From JANYJZ01 sp964523395 (GTDB taxonomy: Bacteria; Bacteroidota; Ignavibacteria; UBA10030; SZUA-254), in assembly GCA_964523395.1 (NCBI GenBank), contig CAZFXS010000005.1, positions 62,001 to 126,000 of the forward strand: DNA of 64,000 nt, read 5' to 3'. The position numbers were made by a program, and so were the translations under genes. Shown one piece after another: positions 44,535 through 56,300 of this stretch; position 1 is the stretch's first letter; each line of letters begins with the position of its first letter. Under the pieces are notes generated by a model. It worked only from the letters and a program-made list of their open reading frames with translations, did not search any database and was not told the DNA's origin.

Positions 44535-45227
44535 TCAGAGCAACCTCTCCCAAATTCCTCCGGCAACCTCAAGATCTTCCGGCGTCGTTATTTTGATGTT
44601 ATCGTAACTTCCTTCCACAATACGGACTTTAATCCCCATGCGTTCAACCAGCATTGCCTCGTCAGTACCGTAAAACCCCTCTTTTTGGGCTCCTTTAAAA
44701 GCTTCTAAAAGAATAGATCTGGAAAAAGCCTGGGGCGTCTGTGCAACCCAAAGGTTTTTCCGTTCAGGGGTTGAGAGTATATTTTCCCCTCCATCGGAAA
44801 GTTTGATAGTTTCTTTAGCACGGACCGCAACAATAGCAGAGCCAAATTCCACGGCTGCATCCGCAACCTGCCGTATAGTTGCACCGCTGATAAAGGGACG
44901 AACAGCATCATGTACCAGAATAACATCACCGGTCGATTTTTGAATACCGTTCCAGACCGAATCCTGCCGCTCAGCTCCGCCTTTGACAATCTGCACAACC
45001 TTTGACAACGATTCCGTCTCCTTCATAGCCGTCATCAATGGAAGATATTCGTCCGAAACAGCAACGATTATTTCATCAATGATATCTGAAAACTGGAACC
45101 GTGAGAGCGTATGGACAAGAACCGGCTTTCCGTTCAGTTCGAGGAATTGTTTCGCCTGAACAGAGCCCATTCTTTTCCCCGCACCTGCCGCGGGAATGAC
45201 AACACTGATTGTTTTTCCTTCGAGCAT
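44535..45227 (-). CDS. ispD: 2-C-methyl-D-erythritol 4-phosphate cytidylyltransferase
   Basis: The 230-residue protein has the nucleotidyltransferase start VIPAAGAGKRMGSVQAKQFL, the VHDAVRPFI block and TDEAMLVERMG. It performs the CTP-dependent step of the MEP isoprenoid pathway. It lies 6 bp after queA. Confidence 0.95.
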   Translation of the reverse strand: MLEGKTISVVIPAAGAGKRMGSVQAKQFLELNGKPVLVHTLSRFQFSDIIDEIIVAVSDEYLPLMTAMKETESLSKVVQIVKGGAERQDSVWNGIQKSTGDVILVHDAVRPFISGATIRQVADAAVEFGSAIVAVRAKETIKLSDGGENILSTPERKNLWVAQTPQAFSRSILLEAFKGAQKEGFYGTDEAMLVERMGIKVRIVEGSYDNIKITTPEDLEVAGGIWERLL

Positions 45228-45233
45228 GCGAGA

Positions 45234-46271
45234 TTACGTAATCAACATGCCGTCGCCGTAACTGTAGAATCCCCACTTTTCCTTGATGGCCTTTTTGTAC
45301 GCTTTCATAACGAAATCTCTTCCGCCAAAGGCGCATGCAAGCATCAGGAGTGTCGATTCCGGCATATGGAAATTCGTGACCAACCGGTCGACAATCTTGA
45401 AATCGTAGGGCGGAAAAATAAACTTATCCGTCCAACCACGGTTCGCCTTCAGGTGACCCGTCGTCATAACACTCGATTCAAGCGCACGTGTCGTGCTTGT
45501 ACCAACCACAAACACATGGCCCTTGTTGTCGATAGTTTTATTCACAATATCCGCTGTCGACTGGGAAATCTCATAATACTCCGAATCCATTTTATGTTTC
45601 GAGAGGTCTTCCACTTCCACCGGACGGAATGAACCGAGCCCGAGGTGCAGTGTAACAGGGGCAATTTTCACTCCCTTCTTTTCAATGGCAGTAAGAAGCC
45701 GTTTGGTAAAGTGCAAACCGGCAGTCGGCGCAGCCACGGAACCGATATTCTTGGCAAACACGGTCTGATAATTTTCCTTATCCTCCTCCACCGCTTCACG
45801 CTTGATATAATATGGAAGGGGCGTAATACCGATTTTTTCGATCACTTTGAACAGGTCGGCTTTGTAATTGAAGCGGACAGTTCTTCCGCGCGATGTCGTA
45901 TTGTCGATGACTTCGCACCAGATTTTTCCATCGTCGAAGTAGATTTTATTTCCGATGCGCACCTTCCGCGCCGGATCGACAATAACATCCCAGATGCCTT
46001 CTTCCTGGTTTAATTCACGCAGGAGGAACACTTCGATTTTCGCGTTGGTCTTTTCCTTCTTGCCGAACAATCTCGCGGAGAACACCTTGGTTTCATTTAC
46101 CACGAGGCAATCGCCTTTGTTGAAATAATCAACAATGTCGGAGAATTTCTTTTCCGTTATCGACTCATCGGAGCGGTTGAGAACCATGAGCCGTGCCGCG
46201 TCTCTCGGTTTGGCCGGAAACTTGGCTATAAGATTGCGTGGTAACGGATATTTAAAATCAGAGAGTTTCAT
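45234..46271 (-). CDS. queA: S-adenosylmethionine:tRNA ribosyltransferase-isomerase
   Basis: The 345-residue protein has the QueA start YPLPRNLIAKFPAKPRDAARLMVL and the later VAAPTAGLHFT, TLHLGLGSFRPV and TNFHMPESTLLMLACAF blocks. It makes epoxyqueuosine in tRNA. It starts 48 bp after the ppdK stop. Confidence 0.96.
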   Translation of the reverse strand: MKLSDFKYPLPRNLIAKFPAKPRDAARLMVLNRSDESITEKKFSDIVDYFNKGDCLVVNETKVFSARLFGKKEKTNAKIEVFLLRELNQEEGIWDVIVDPARKVRIGNKIYFDDGKIWCEVIDNTTSRGRTVRFNYKADLFKVIEKIGITPLPYYIKREAVEEDKENYQTVFAKNIGSVAAPTAGLHFTKRLLTAIEKKGVKIAPVTLHLGLGSFRPVEVEDLSKHKMDSEYYEISQSTADIVNKTIDNKGHVFVVGTSTTRALESSVMTTGHLKANRGWTDKFIFPPYDFKIVDRLVTNFHMPESTLLMLACAFGGRDFVMKAYKKAIKEKWGFYSYGDGMLIT

Positions 46272-46318
46272 TGAGTACCTGCTTTCAGTTAATGAATAAA
46301 TATATCGTTTTCAACTTT

Positions 46319-49081
46319 TCAGGCGCGGCGATGTGTCTTTTTCCTCTTGGAACTTTTACCGGATTTCGCCGCTCCGTTTTTCAATGCAGCCTGCGCAGCC
46401 GCGAGCCGTGCAATCGGAAGGCGGTACGGCGAGCAACTGACATAGCTCATATCAAGTCCGGCACAAAACTCCACCGATTTTGGGTCGCCGCCATGTTCGC
46501 CGCAAATTCCGATTTTCAGAGAATCGCGAATTGACCTTCCTTTATTCACTGCAATTTCCATCAGCGTACCAACGCCGCCGCGGTCAATTGTCTGGAACGG
46601 ATCCTGCTCAAAAATTCCCGCTTCAAGATATTGCGGAAGGAATGTGGCCGAATCATCGCGGGAAAGCCCGAGAGTGGTCTGCGTCAAGTCATTGGTGCCA
46701 AACGAGAAAAATTCCGCAATGCCTGCAATTTCATCCGCAGTAACGGCGGCACGCGGCAATTCAATCATCGTCCCGACAAGATATTTTACTTTGACACCGG
46801 TAGCATCAAACACTTCCTTCGCGACGCGGCGGACGATTTGTTCTTCCTCTTTCAGCTCATTCACAAATCCGACGAGAGGAATCATCACTTCGGGATGCAC
46901 ATCGATTCCTTCCTTCTTCACCTGACATGCGGCTTCGAAAACCGCGCGCGACTGCATTTCCGTTATTTCAGGAAACACAATCCCAAGGCGGCATCCGCGA
47001 TTACCGAGCATCGGATTAAATTCCTTGAGCTGGGAGATACGATACGCGATCTGGTCACGCTGCATCCCTGTTTTTACCGACAGCTGATCAATTTCCCGTT
47101 CTGTATGCGGGAGGAATTCATGAAGCGGCGGGTCAAGCGTGCGGATGGTCACCGGACGGTCTTTCATCACGCGGAAAATCTCGACAAAATCCTGCCGCTG
47201 CATTGGCAACAATTTGGCAAGAGCTTTGCGGCGTCCCGCTTCGTTTTCCGCAAGAATCATCTCACGGACGGCGTCGATACGATCGCCGCCAAAGAACATA
47301 TGTTCCGTTCTGCATAACCCTATTCCCTCGGCGCCAAACGCAATTGCCACATCGCTCTGATCGGGTTGATCGGCGTTCGCGCGGACACGAAGTTTCCGGA
47401 ATTTATCCGCCCACGACATGATGGTATGAAACGTTTCGTACACAATGGAAGACTCGGGACTCATTTCCTTTTGAATCAGCACGCGCATGATATCCGAGGG
47501 CCGGGTCATCAGTTCACCCAAAATAACTTCACCTGTTGTGCCGTCGATGGAAAGATTATCCCCCTGCTTTATCGTGTGTCCGTGCGCGTTCATCCGCTTC
47601 ATCGCGTAATCGATTTCAAGTACGCCGCAGCCGGCAACGCATACTTTCCCCATTTGCCGTGCGACAAGAGCCGCATGCGACGTCATGCCGCCGCGCGCCG
47701 TGAGAATTCCTTCCGAAGCATCCATTCCTTTAATATCTTCGGGAGACGTTTCAATTCTGACAAGAATCACCCGTTCGCCTCTTCGCTTCCATTCTTCCGC
47801 TTCGGCCGCGCTAAACACAACTTTACCAGCCGCCGCACCGGGACCCGCATTCAATCCCTTCGCAAGAAGCCTGCCGTTCTTTATTGCCAGATCTTTTTCT
47901 TTGGTATCAAACACGGGCCGCAGTAATTGATTGAGCTGTTCCGGCTCTATCCGGGAAACCGCTTCCTGAGGTTTAATTAATTTTTCTTTCACCATATCCA
48001 CAGCAATCTTGACCGCCGCAAATCCGGTCCGTTTCCCCGTCCGCGTCTGCAGCATATATAATCTTCCCTGTTCAATCGTAAACTCGATATCCTGCATGTC
48101 GTGATAATGGCGTTCCAGCGTTTTACGGACACTTAATAACTGCGAGTGAATTTTCGGATACCGTTCTGCCAGTAATTTCACAGGCAAGGGAGTCCGGACG
48201 CCGGCTACGACATCTTCTCCCTGAGCGTTCATCAGAAATTCACCGTAGAATTCATTCTCGCCCGTCGAAGGATTTCGCGTGAATGCCACTCCGGTTCCGC
48301 AATTCTCTCCCATATTCCCAAAGACCATCGCCTGAACATTTACCGCGGTTCCCCAGTGTGCGGGGATATTATTCAGTTTGCGGTATGCAATCGCGCGGTC
48401 ATTCATCCATGAACCAAACACGGCGCCAATTGCACCCTGTAGCTGCGCCCACGGATCCTGTGGAAATTCAACGCCAAGTTTCGTCATAATCTCAAGCTGA
48501 AACTGGCGCACAAGGTCATGGAGATCTTCAGCGTTCAAATCAGTATCATGTTCGACACTGCGTTCTTTCTTCTTTTGTTCGATTATCAACTCGAACGGAT
48601 CGCGGTCATGTTCGGATTCCGGTTTTAACCCAAGCACGACATCGCCGTACATCTGCACAAGCCGGCGATAGGAATCGTACGCAAACCGTTCGTTGCCTGA
48701 TTTTGCGATCAACCCTTTGACCGTTTCATCGTTGAGGCCGAGGTTCAGGATCGTATCCATCATCCCGGGCATTGAAGCACGCGCGCCGGATCTGACAGAG
48801 AGCAACAACGGATCATTCCGGTCGCCAAATTTTTTACCGACCAGCTTTTCGACTTTTTGCAATGCCTGTTTGATAGAGCCATTCAGCCCTTTGGGGTATG
48901 TTTTTTTATGATTGTAGAAATATGTACAGACTTCAGTTGAAATGGTAAATCCGGGAGGAACGGGAAGGCCGATATTCGTCATTTCGGCAAGGTTCGCGCC
49001 TTTGCCGCCGAGAAGAGCCTTCATATCCGCACGCCCGTCGGCCTTTTTTCCGCCGAACGAGTATATATATTTAGTTGCCAC
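46319..49081 (-). CDS. ppdK: Pyruvate, phosphate dikinase
   Basis: The 920-residue protein has the N-terminal ATP-binding domain ([21 protein letters not shown]), the phosphohistidine domain with [16 protein letters not shown], and the C-terminal PEP-binding barrel ending [16 protein letters not shown]. It interconverts pyruvate/ATP/Pi and PEP/AMP/PPi. The GTG start has AAAGGA upstream and overlaps the amidotransferase gene by 11 bp. A Lys/Arg-rich tail of about 20 residues (after AALKNGA) is longer than in typical enzymes. Confidence 0.96.
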   Translation of the reverse strand: MATKYIYSFGGKKADGRADMKALLGGKGANLAEMTNIGLPVPPGFTISTEVCTYFYNHKKTYPKGLNGSIKQALQKVEKLVGKKFGDRNDPLLLSVRSGARASMPGMMDTILNLGLNDETVKGLIAKSGNERFAYDSYRRLVQMYGDVVLGLKPESEHDRDPFELIIEQKKKERSVEHDTDLNAEDLHDLVRQFQLEIMTKLGVEFPQDPWAQLQGAIGAVFGSWMNDRAIAYRKLNNIPAHWGTAVNVQAMVFGNMGENCGTGVAFTRNPSTGENEFYGEFLMNAQGEDVVAGVRTPLPVKLLAERYPKIHSQLLSVRKTLERHYHDMQDIEFTIEQGRLYMLQTRTGKRTGFAAVKIAVDMVKEKLIKPQEAVSRIEPEQLNQLLRPVFDTKEKDLAIKNGRLLAKGLNAGPGAAAGKVVFSAAEAEEWKRRGERVILVRIETSPEDIKGMDASEGILTARGGMTSHAALVARQMGKVCVAGCGVLEIDYAMKRMNAHGHTIKQGDNLSIDGTTGEVILGELMTRPSDIMRVLIQKEMSPESSIVYETFHTIMSWADKFRKLRVRANADQPDQSDVAIAFGAEGIGLCRTEHMFFGGDRIDAVREMILAENEAGRRKALAKLLPMQRQDFVEIFRVMKDRPVTIRTLDPPLHEFLPHTEREIDQLSVKTGMQRDQIAYRISQLKEFNPMLGNRGCRLGIVFPEITEMQSRAVFEAACQVKKEGIDVHPEVMIPLVGFVNELKEEEQIVRRVAKEVFDATGVKVKYLVGTMIELPRAAVTADEIAGIAEFFSFGTNDLTQTTLGLSRDDSATFLPQYLEAGIFEQDPFQTIDRGGVGTLMEIAVNKGRSIRDSLKIGICGEHGGDPKSVEFCAGLDMSYVSCSPYRLPIARLAAAQAALKNGAAKSGKSSKRKKTHRRA

Positions 49082-49799
49082 TGTCGTTGTCCTTTATGAG
49101 ATGTTTCGATTGCAGAGATTGCCCTGCCGCCTGAATAAACCGCCCGGCAATCGACGATGAAAAAGGATTGCCGTGATCATTCATTCGTTCAGGGTGCCAT
49201 TGTAGTAAGAGAAAAAATTGGCGTGCTTCGTTCCATTCCATAGCTTCCGGAATGCCATCAGAAGTACGCGCAACGATTGTCAACCCACTGCCGGGATCGA
49301 GAACCGCCTGATGGTGACTTGAATTCACTTCGCCGGTCACCATGGCAACTGTCGATGCCAGCAGAACTGAGTTTGATACTTGAACGATATGCCTGCACTC
49401 ATGCTCCTTAGTTCCGCGATGAGACCGATATCCGGCTTCTTCAATATCCGGCATCAATGTGCCGCCGAAGTGGACATTGACCAGCTGCATTCCCCTGCAA
49501 ACACCAAGGAGAGGAAGTTGTTCCTTCAAAGCATATTCAATTACTTTTCGTTCAAATGTATCCCGTTTCGGGTCAACACCATCCAGTTTGGGATGATTTG
49601 CCGGTCCGTTGTACAGTTGAGGGGAAACATCGCCACCGCCGGTCATGACAATGCCGTCACAAGCTTCTATTGCTTTAAAATTGTCATGAGTGTATGACAG
49701 TTTCAAGCAGTGAACGTCGGGTGATGATCGCTGCAACCAATCGATGAAATAGCGGAATTTATAATCCGCGCTCATCGTATCTGTAATGCCGATTTTCAA
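49071..49799 (-). CDS. Class I glutamine amidotransferase-like (gamma-glutamyl-GABA hydrolase, PuuD type)
   Basis: The 242-residue protein has [13 protein letters not shown], the nucleophile elbow LGVCRGMQ (C101) and the His/Glu pair in QWHPERM. PuuD-type enzymes hydrolyse gamma-glutamyl amides. The TTG start overlaps the lpxK stop (TTGA), with AAAGGAG seven bases before, so translation is coupled. The physiological substrate here is unknown. Confidence 0.85.
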   Translation of the reverse strand: MKIGITDTMSADYKFRYFIDWLQRSSPDVHCLKLSYTHDNFKAIEACDGIVMTGGGDVSPQLYNGPANHPKLDGVDPKRDTFERKVIEYALKEQLPLLGVCRGMQLVNVHFGGTLMPDIEEAGYRSHRGTKEHECRHIVQVSNSVLLASTVAMVTGEVNSSHHQAVLDPGSGLTIVARTSDGIPEAMEWNEARQFFLLLQWHPERMNDHGNPFSSSIAGRFIQAAGQSLQSKHLIKDNDSGN

Positions 49800-50845
49800 A
49801 CGGCGCTCCTTTGGAAAAGAGTTTCCAGTGATTGCCGCAGCAGTGATTCTCCCCGAATAATTTCCTGTTCTATCGTCAGATAAAAAAGGTGAGCGAGAGA
49901 ATCTCCATTTTGTTTATGATGTGGAAGCAGACGCATCGCATCTTTTTCCGTGGTAATCAATATATCGGGGCGCAGACGTTTTACTTTTTCCCCGATTGCG
50001 GCAATATCAGATTCAGAATACCGATGATGATCAGGATACTCGACGAATTCCATAACTGTGAACCCTATATTTTTCAGTGTTGCTTCAAATGAAGTCGGGT
50101 TTCCGATCCCGGCGAATGCAACACATGACTTTCCCTGACATCCCGTTAACTGTAGTGTCTGATTACCTGAGAATGAAATCAATTTTTTCGGGACAGCATT
50201 CATGCACAATGACGGGGCATTCGTATACCGTGAATATTCGGGATGTGTTCTCCCGGGTTGAGAACAACGGGAAAACGCGAGCATCGTTGCCCGTTTCAGG
50301 GATGACATCGGTTCACGCCGATGACCGGCAGGCAACACCCGCATTGACCGTACATCCTTTGTACTATCGAGTACCACAATATCCATGTCCCGTTTAAGAG
50401 CCCGGTGCTGAAACCCGTCGTCAAGCAGGATAACATTCACGGCATAACGGCTCGCAAGCTGTGCCGCTCTGACTTTTTTTTCATCGACAATAACCGCTAC
50501 GCCGGGAAACTTTCTCGCTATCTGCCACGGTTCATCGCCTGCTGTCGAAGCGTTCCCCAATAATGTTTTTCCGTCCGACACAATCTGTGTGCCGTATGTT
50601 GAGCGCCCGTATCCGCGGCTGACAACGGCAACTGTTTTTCCCATTTCCGTCAACGTACGAATGAGGTACTCAATCAACGGTGTTTTTCCTGTTCCGCCTG
50701 TCGTCATATTTCCTACAGAAACAACAGGCACACTCACCTGTTGAACCGGCAAGATTCCGGCATCATAACACCAGTTCCGGATCCTGACAATAACCGCAAA
50801 GAGCCAGGAAAACGGAATCAATACTATCGAAACAAAATTCAGCAC
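49796..50845 (-). CDS. lpxK: Tetraacyldisaccharide 4'-kinase
   Basis: The 349-residue protein has the LpxK P-loop region VGNMTTGGTGKTPLIEYL, SRGYGR, VAVIVDEKK and LLDDGFQHRALKRD. It phosphorylates the lipid A precursor. It follows lpxB by 9 bp. The GTG start has no strong ribosome-binding site. Confidence 0.95.
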   Translation of the reverse strand: MLNFVSIVLIPFSWLFAVIVRIRNWCYDAGILPVQQVSVPVVSVGNMTTGGTGKTPLIEYLIRTLTEMGKTVAVVSRGYGRSTYGTQIVSDGKTLLGNASTAGDEPWQIARKFPGVAVIVDEKKVRAAQLASRYAVNVILLDDGFQHRALKRDMDIVVLDSTKDVRSMRVLPAGHRREPMSSLKRATMLAFSRCSQPGRTHPEYSRYTNAPSLCMNAVPKKLISFSGNQTLQLTGCQGKSCVAFAGIGNPTSFEATLKNIGFTVMEFVEYPDHHRYSESDIAAIGEKVKRLRPDILITTEKDAMRLLPHHKQNGDSLAHLFYLTIEQEIIRGESLLRQSLETLFQRSAV

Positions 50846-50854
50846 ACGCCCAGG

Positions 50855-51973
50855 TTATGTTAACGCTATAATTGCGTCAGCTACCCGCGAAGCAGCTCCG
50901 GGGGTCCCTAACTTTTCGCGTACTACCGAAAGCTCGCTGGAAATTCTTTGAAGCTCTGCCTTGTCGTTCAGAAGCGTTAACGCTTCTTCTGCCACCTTCT
51001 TCGGCGTAACATTCCATTGCAACAGCTCCGGCACGACGCGCTTTCCGGCGACAATATTCACCAATCCGATATTTTTCACCCGTACCAGCATTCTGCCGAT
51101 GAGATACGTAAGGGACGATGTTTTATACACCACTATCATGGGGGTTTTGAAAAATCCTGTTTCAAGCGTCGCAGTTCCTGATGTCACCAGCGCGAGGTCG
51201 ACATTTTTCATAATATCGTGTGTCGCATGCTGGATTAACTGAATGGGAACATCATCTCGTAAAAATGACTTCATGAAATCAAAATCCAGAATCGAGGAAA
51301 CACCCACAGCAATCTGCGCGCCTGAAATTTGATGGATCATTCTTGCAGCGCCGATCATCACCGGGAAAATTCTTTCGATTTCCTGTTTCCGGCTTCCGGG
51401 AAATAATCCGACAATCGGTTTTGCATCATCAAACCCGTACCGCATGCAAAACTCTCTCTTTTCCTGCGGCGGTATTACTTCCTCAAGGAGCGGATGACCG
51501 ACAAATTCAACATCAATTCCTTCTTTACGATACAAATCGACTTCAAACGGAAACACCACCAGCATTTTATCAATCAGGTTTTTCATTTTCCTGACCCGGC
51601 CTGAATTCCACGCCCACACCTGCGGGCTGATGTAGTACGCGATTTTTATTCCCGCCGCTTTCGCAACCTTCGCGAACCGGAGATTAAAGCCCGGGTAGTC
51701 AATCAGCAATACGACGTCGGGCTTTCGCACTTTTAAGAGGGCAGCAAGCGTAGCTTCGACTGACCGTATGAGCGGGAGATGCTGAATCACTTCCATAAAT
51801 CCCATAAATGAAAGCTCACGGATATGGTAGACCAACTCCATTCCTTCCGCAGCCATTTTATCTCCGCCGATGCCGTAGATCATGCAGTCGGGAACTTTCT
51901 TCTTCAGCTCACGGATGACACCGGCTCCATGCACATCACCGGAGGGTTCACCGGCAATTACCAGCACTTTCAT
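50855..51973 (-). CDS. lpxB: Lipid-A-disaccharide synthase
   Basis: The 372-residue protein has VIAGEPSGDVHGA, IYGIGGDKM, FMGFMEV and LLIDYPGFNLRFAK, all LpxB landmarks, plus the PGSRKQEIE nucleotide-sugar motif. It joins two acylated glucosamines in lipid A synthesis. GAGGAA lies before the ATG. Confidence 0.96.
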   Translation of the reverse strand: MKVLVIAGEPSGDVHGAGVIRELKKKVPDCMIYGIGGDKMAAEGMELVYHIRELSFMGFMEVIQHLPLIRSVEATLAALLKVRKPDVVLLIDYPGFNLRFAKVAKAAGIKIAYYISPQVWAWNSGRVRKMKNLIDKMLVVFPFEVDLYRKEGIDVEFVGHPLLEEVIPPQEKREFCMRYGFDDAKPIVGLFPGSRKQEIERIFPVMIGAARMIHQISGAQIAVGVSSILDFDFMKSFLRDDVPIQLIQHATHDIMKNVDLALVTSGTATLETGFFKTPMIVVYKTSSLTYLIGRMLVRVKNIGLVNIVAGKRVVPELLQWNVTPKKVAEEALTLLNDKAELQRISSELSVVREKLGTPGAASRVADAIIALT

Positions 51974-51977
51974 CGGG

Positions 51978-52559
51978 TCAGTTCCTCACGGCCCAGATTA
52001 CAATCAGGCAAACGGTAATCAATGTAATTGCCTGCATCGTGCGCTTTTCAGAAACCAGACCGCGTTTCCAGTCAATCTCAGGTTGTGTATGCGTCGCTCC
52101 GGAAAATCTGGTCATTGTGGGAAAAAATCTCGGAACGGCTTCGCAATATTTCACAAAATCGTGCTGGAATGTCTTCAGTAAATATTCTTCCTCGGAACTG
52201 ACAATTAATGAGTATTGAAAAAGAAAATAGACAAGTGCTATGAGCGGAAGCCACGGAAACAGTGCATACGACATAATACTGACACCAAAATACATCAGCA
52301 TATTACCGACATACAAAGGATTGCGGGTATAGCCGAACGGACCACTTGTTATGAGATACGTCCCGCCGACAGCACCTGTTGTCCTTGTTTCGCTCCCGGC
52401 AATTGAAACACCCCAGAGCCGGAGAAACTCACCGGTCACAACTATGCAAAACCCGATGATGAGGCTTGAGATGGTTGGCGCGGCAAATATCAGCATGGCA
52501 ATCAAAAACGGAATCGGCGTATAGCTTCTGTATCGAAATAACTGCAGGCGGAAGTCCAT
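51978..52559 (-). CDS. Isoprenylcysteine carboxyl methyltransferase-like membrane protein
   Basis: The 193-residue protein has four to five membrane segments and the ICMT/phospholipid methyltransferase C-terminal motif (LITSGPFGYTRNPLYVGNM followed by EEEYLLKTFQHDFVKYCEAVPRF). It probably methylates a lipid or small hydrophobic substrate using S-adenosylmethionine. It is 4 bp upstream of lpxB in a lipid operon. Confidence 0.8.
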   Translation of the reverse strand: MDFRLQLFRYRSYTPIPFLIAMLIFAAPTISSLIIGFCIVVTGEFLRLWGVSIAGSETRTTGAVGGTYLITSGPFGYTRNPLYVGNMLMYFGVSIMSYALFPWLPLIALVYFLFQYSLIVSSEEEYLLKTFQHDFVKYCEAVPRFFPTMTRFSGATHTQPEIDWKRGLVSEKRTMQAITLITVCLIVIWAVRN

Positions 52560-52571
52560 CGTAGCGTTCCG

Positions 52572-53312
52572 TCACCCGCCTAACAATACATCGGCACGCG
52601 CCTGCACGGCCTGACGCCGTTTGCGCAACGCCTGTTTACCATTCTTTGGTGTATCAGCAAGCAGTGTATTCATACGATCAACGATATCGGCAAATGTGCT
52701 GTACTCGAAATACGAAATATTTTCCTGCTGGCAGTGGCGCAACAAATCATCTTTGGCGAACACAACATCAGCGAATTTTGCCGGACATCTGTCGGAATAT
52801 CCTTCACCGATATAGATAATAATGTCATCATCGGCGCAGAGCGTGAGAATATGGTTTCGTTTACAACATGCGCAACGATCGCATACTTCGTCACGGTACG
52901 GAAACTCAGGAACGAATCTTATGCCGTTAGTTCCCGGTTCAGGTTTCAGATGAAGAACGTTTGAGAAAAAATGGACATCCGAAAGTCCGTTCTGATCAAG
53001 AATTGTTTTGATATAATAATCCATCCCGTCACTGAGGATATAAAACGGGAACTGGTTGGATGTACAGAATGCGGCAAAATCCTTAAAGGTTGAATCAATT
53101 TCCTGTCTGGAGAGGAAACCCTTCAAAGCATTTGTATCAACGGTACCGCAGGCATCACATTCAATCCTGAAGCAGTCAGCGGCGGAAAGTTTACCCTCGA
53201 TGTACCGGTCCACTGCCTGAACAGAACGCTCCCCGCCGAAACGTTCAAAGAGCGCGTCACCAACATCCTGTTTGGTTATCGTGCCGTCAAAATCTATAAA
53301 AAATTTGAGCAT
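52572..53312 (-). CDS. HAD-IB phosphatase, MtnX-like
   Basis: The 246-residue protein begins with the HAD nucleophile motif FIDFDGTITKQDVG and has motif II (ILSDGMDYY) and motif III (IYIGEGYSDRCPAKFADVVFAKD). The ELFERFGG-like cap and GEGYSD fit the MtnX (2-hydroxy-3-keto-5-methylthiopentenyl-1-phosphate) phosphatase group. The other salvage genes mtnA, mtnB, mtnC and mtnW are not in the window, so the substrate is uncertain. It lies between the methyltransferase and smc genes. Confidence 0.75.
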   Translation of the reverse strand: MLKFFIDFDGTITKQDVGDALFERFGGERSVQAVDRYIEGKLSAADCFRIECDACGTVDTNALKGFLSRQEIDSTFKDFAAFCTSNQFPFYILSDGMDYYIKTILDQNGLSDVHFFSNVLHLKPEPGTNGIRFVPEFPYRDEVCDRCACCKRNHILTLCADDDIIIYIGEGYSDRCPAKFADVVFAKDDLLRHCQQENISYFEYSTFADIVDRMNTLLADTPKNGKQALRKRRQAVQARADVLLGG

Positions 53313-53342
53313 CGGTCTCTATGTCGGGTATAGCGGTGAAAG

Positions 53343-56300
53343 CTAATTTGTTACCGTCGCGGAACGGAGCCTTGCCTCCTCATTAAATCTCACGGTAACG
53401 ACTTTAGAGATACCTTCCTCTTCCATCGTGATGCCGTATAAAGCGCTTGCGGCTTCCATAGTACGTTTGTTGTGTGTGACAACAATAAATTGTGTGTTTG
53501 TTGAAAACTTTTTCAGGATTCTGGTATACCGGTCGATATTGGAATCGTCCAGTGGCGCATCAACCTCATCCAGAATACAAAACGGGCTCGGCTTCACTAA
53601 GTAAATCGCAAAGAGAAGCGCGATTGCGGTAAGAGTCTTTTCACCGCCGGAGAGCAAGTCAATCGACGTTGGCCGTTTTCCTCTCGGCTTCGCTATGATT
53701 TCAATCTTTGCTTCGAGCGGGTCAACACCTTCTTCGATTTTCAGATCGCACTCATCGCCTTCCATAAACAGTTCTTTGAAAATCGCGATGAAGTTGTCAC
53801 GGATTTTAGCAAATGTCTCGGAGAAAATCCGTTGTGCAGTAGTATTTATTTCCTCAATGGTGTTTAACAGTGTCTTTTCCGCCTCGAGAAGATCGTCCCG
53901 CTGTTGCGTAAGGAAATTAAGCCGCTCGCTTTCAGTGGTAAACTCATCAAATGCCGCAAAATTGATGGCACCGAGGATGCGAATCCTGTCTTTGAGATTT
54001 TTCACTTCTTCACGAAGCTGGGCAAAATCAACCCATTCATCATCAGGATAGGTTTTGAGCTGCAGATCGAGTTCAAACTCTTCTTTCGCGCGCAGTTTCA
54101 GATGATCGATATTCGAGCGAAGTTCCGAAATCTTCATTTCGAGTTCATGTGACGACTTCACCGAGTCATCATGCAGACGCCGTTCGTCTTTGATTTTCAG
54201 TTCAAGCCGGTGGAGTTCGTTCCGTTTTGCTGAATAATTTCCTTCAACTTCCTGCTTGTTTGTTTCCATAAATCCAAGATTCGACCGCAAGGCAACCAAT
54301 TCATTATTATGGGTTTCAACAGTCGTGGTAAGAAGTTTTGTTTCTTCCTGCGCGCGGGAAATTTCCGTGTCACGTCGCTCAAGCGTGACGCGGATATCTT
54401 CGATTCTTCCGTTTGCCCGTTCAATATCACGGTCAACATTGCGGATATCGCTCTGTAATGTGACTACCTTAATTTCAAATTCATTGACCGTTTTGGTTTT
54501 CTCGTTCCATTGCAATTCGAGTGTTTCAAACTCCTTCAACGCGGTACCGGAGAGAATTTCTTTTGAAGATTTTTGTTCTTCGAGCCGCGAAAGGTCAACG
54601 CTCATGGCTTCATGCTGTTTCTGCAGTTCTTCGATTTCCAGCCTGAGCGTCTGAACTTCTCCGCTATTCCTGTCAATGGCATCATTCGCGCGTTTCTTCT
54701 CAAACTCAAGCTGTGCAATCCGCATCTCGATTGCTGTCATTTCTTTTTCGATTGTTTTTACACGATTGACGAACGGTTTCAACTCCATCTGATCGTATTG
54801 CTTTGCCTTCGCGAGAATTTCATCATCAACAATCGAAAGTTCCTGCTGAAGTTTTTTAATATCAGCCTCAAGTTCGGTAATCATTGTTGCCTTACCTATA
54901 CTGCCGCCTTCATTTAGGCGGCTGCTCCCGCCACGGAAGAGTCCGGTACTTCCGACAATATGCCCGTCAAGCGTAATACAGCGTACGCCGGTCATTTTAG
55001 AGAACACGTCGTTCGCGATTCCTATCGTATCGACAATGATAACATCATCAAGAAGAAAATTCATCAGCGGGCGCACACGATCTTCGCACTGGATAACATC
55101 CGAAGCGCGCACATACGGTACATTGGAAATCTTTTTACCGCGCCTCTTTATTTTGGGAATCCATTGCAAGCAAACAATAGAGGCTTTTCCTTTATCTTCC
55201 TTCTTCAGTTCATCGAATGCCGCATAACCGTCCTCAACCTTATCAACAACCAGATATTGCGCGGCTTCACCCAACGCGGCCTCGATGGCAACGCGGTATT
55301 TCTCCTGCGCATGAAGGCTGTCGGCAATCGTTGCAATTTTCTTTTGCTTCCATTTCTCGTGACCCAACAGATGCCGCGCACCATCCGAATACTCTTCATT
55401 TGTCTCCATCATTTTTCTGATGAAGTCGATACGAGACTGCTTCCTCTCGATATTATTTTTGATATCGTGAGATTGCTTCTGGAGGCGGTCGATTTCCGTG
55501 TTTAATTCCTTTTTCGATTTTTCCTTGTCGTAGAGCTGGATTTCCGCTTCAGCGAACTGGCGGCGCAACTCTTTATCCTGCGCAGTAAGTTCTGTTACCA
55601 GCAAATCATTGGATTTGATATCTCCGACATAGAGATTTGTATCTTCCTGCGACCTGTCAATCCTGCCGGTGAGATTATCGACACGCGCTTTCAGCCGTTC
55701 CTGCTCGCCGCGTTTTTGTATTAACTCGTGCGCAAGCGAGAGAATGTTGTCTTTAAGGGATTGTACTTCCGCTTTTTTGGCTTCAAGGGATTTTCCAAGC
55801 GCCTGATATTCTTCCTTCATCAGGCCGAACGTGTGCTCGGAAATGTTGTATTCCTGTTGGAGCTGTTCATTGCGTGCGCCAAGAGTGACAATTTCGGCAT
55901 TGATCGTTTCCTGTTGAGCGGCAAGGTCAGATTTTTCCTGTTCAAACCTGGCAATGTTGGAGGCAAGCGCACTCAGCCGTTCCGTGGCGATCAAAACTTT
56001 TTCTTCAACACGGTGAATTTTCGCCATTTCCTCCGCGACCGATTGCTGCGCGGTCCGCAACTCTGTTTCAATCGTCTGCAACCCGTCCCGCAACAGATCG
56101 ATCTGGTCTTCCTGCGCACGGAGAGCTGTGTCGATAGTGCTTTTGTCCGTTTGCGCGAGGGTAAATTTTTCTTCGAGCGGTTTTAGCTTGCTGTGCAGGT
56201 ACGCGTATTCCCGTTCCTGCAAATCGATTTCCAACGCTTTCAATCTTCCGGAGACTTCATTGTACTGCTCGGCTTTCTTTGCCTGGCGTTCAAGTGAGCC

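Noticed and set aside
46631..47317. Long + strand open frame of 228 codons opposite ppdK.
   Set aside because: It is a shadow of the highly conserved ppdK codons and its translation has no recognisable domain. Similar shadows opposite kamA, the DHS-like gene and the decarboxylase at 27 kb were dropped for the same reason.
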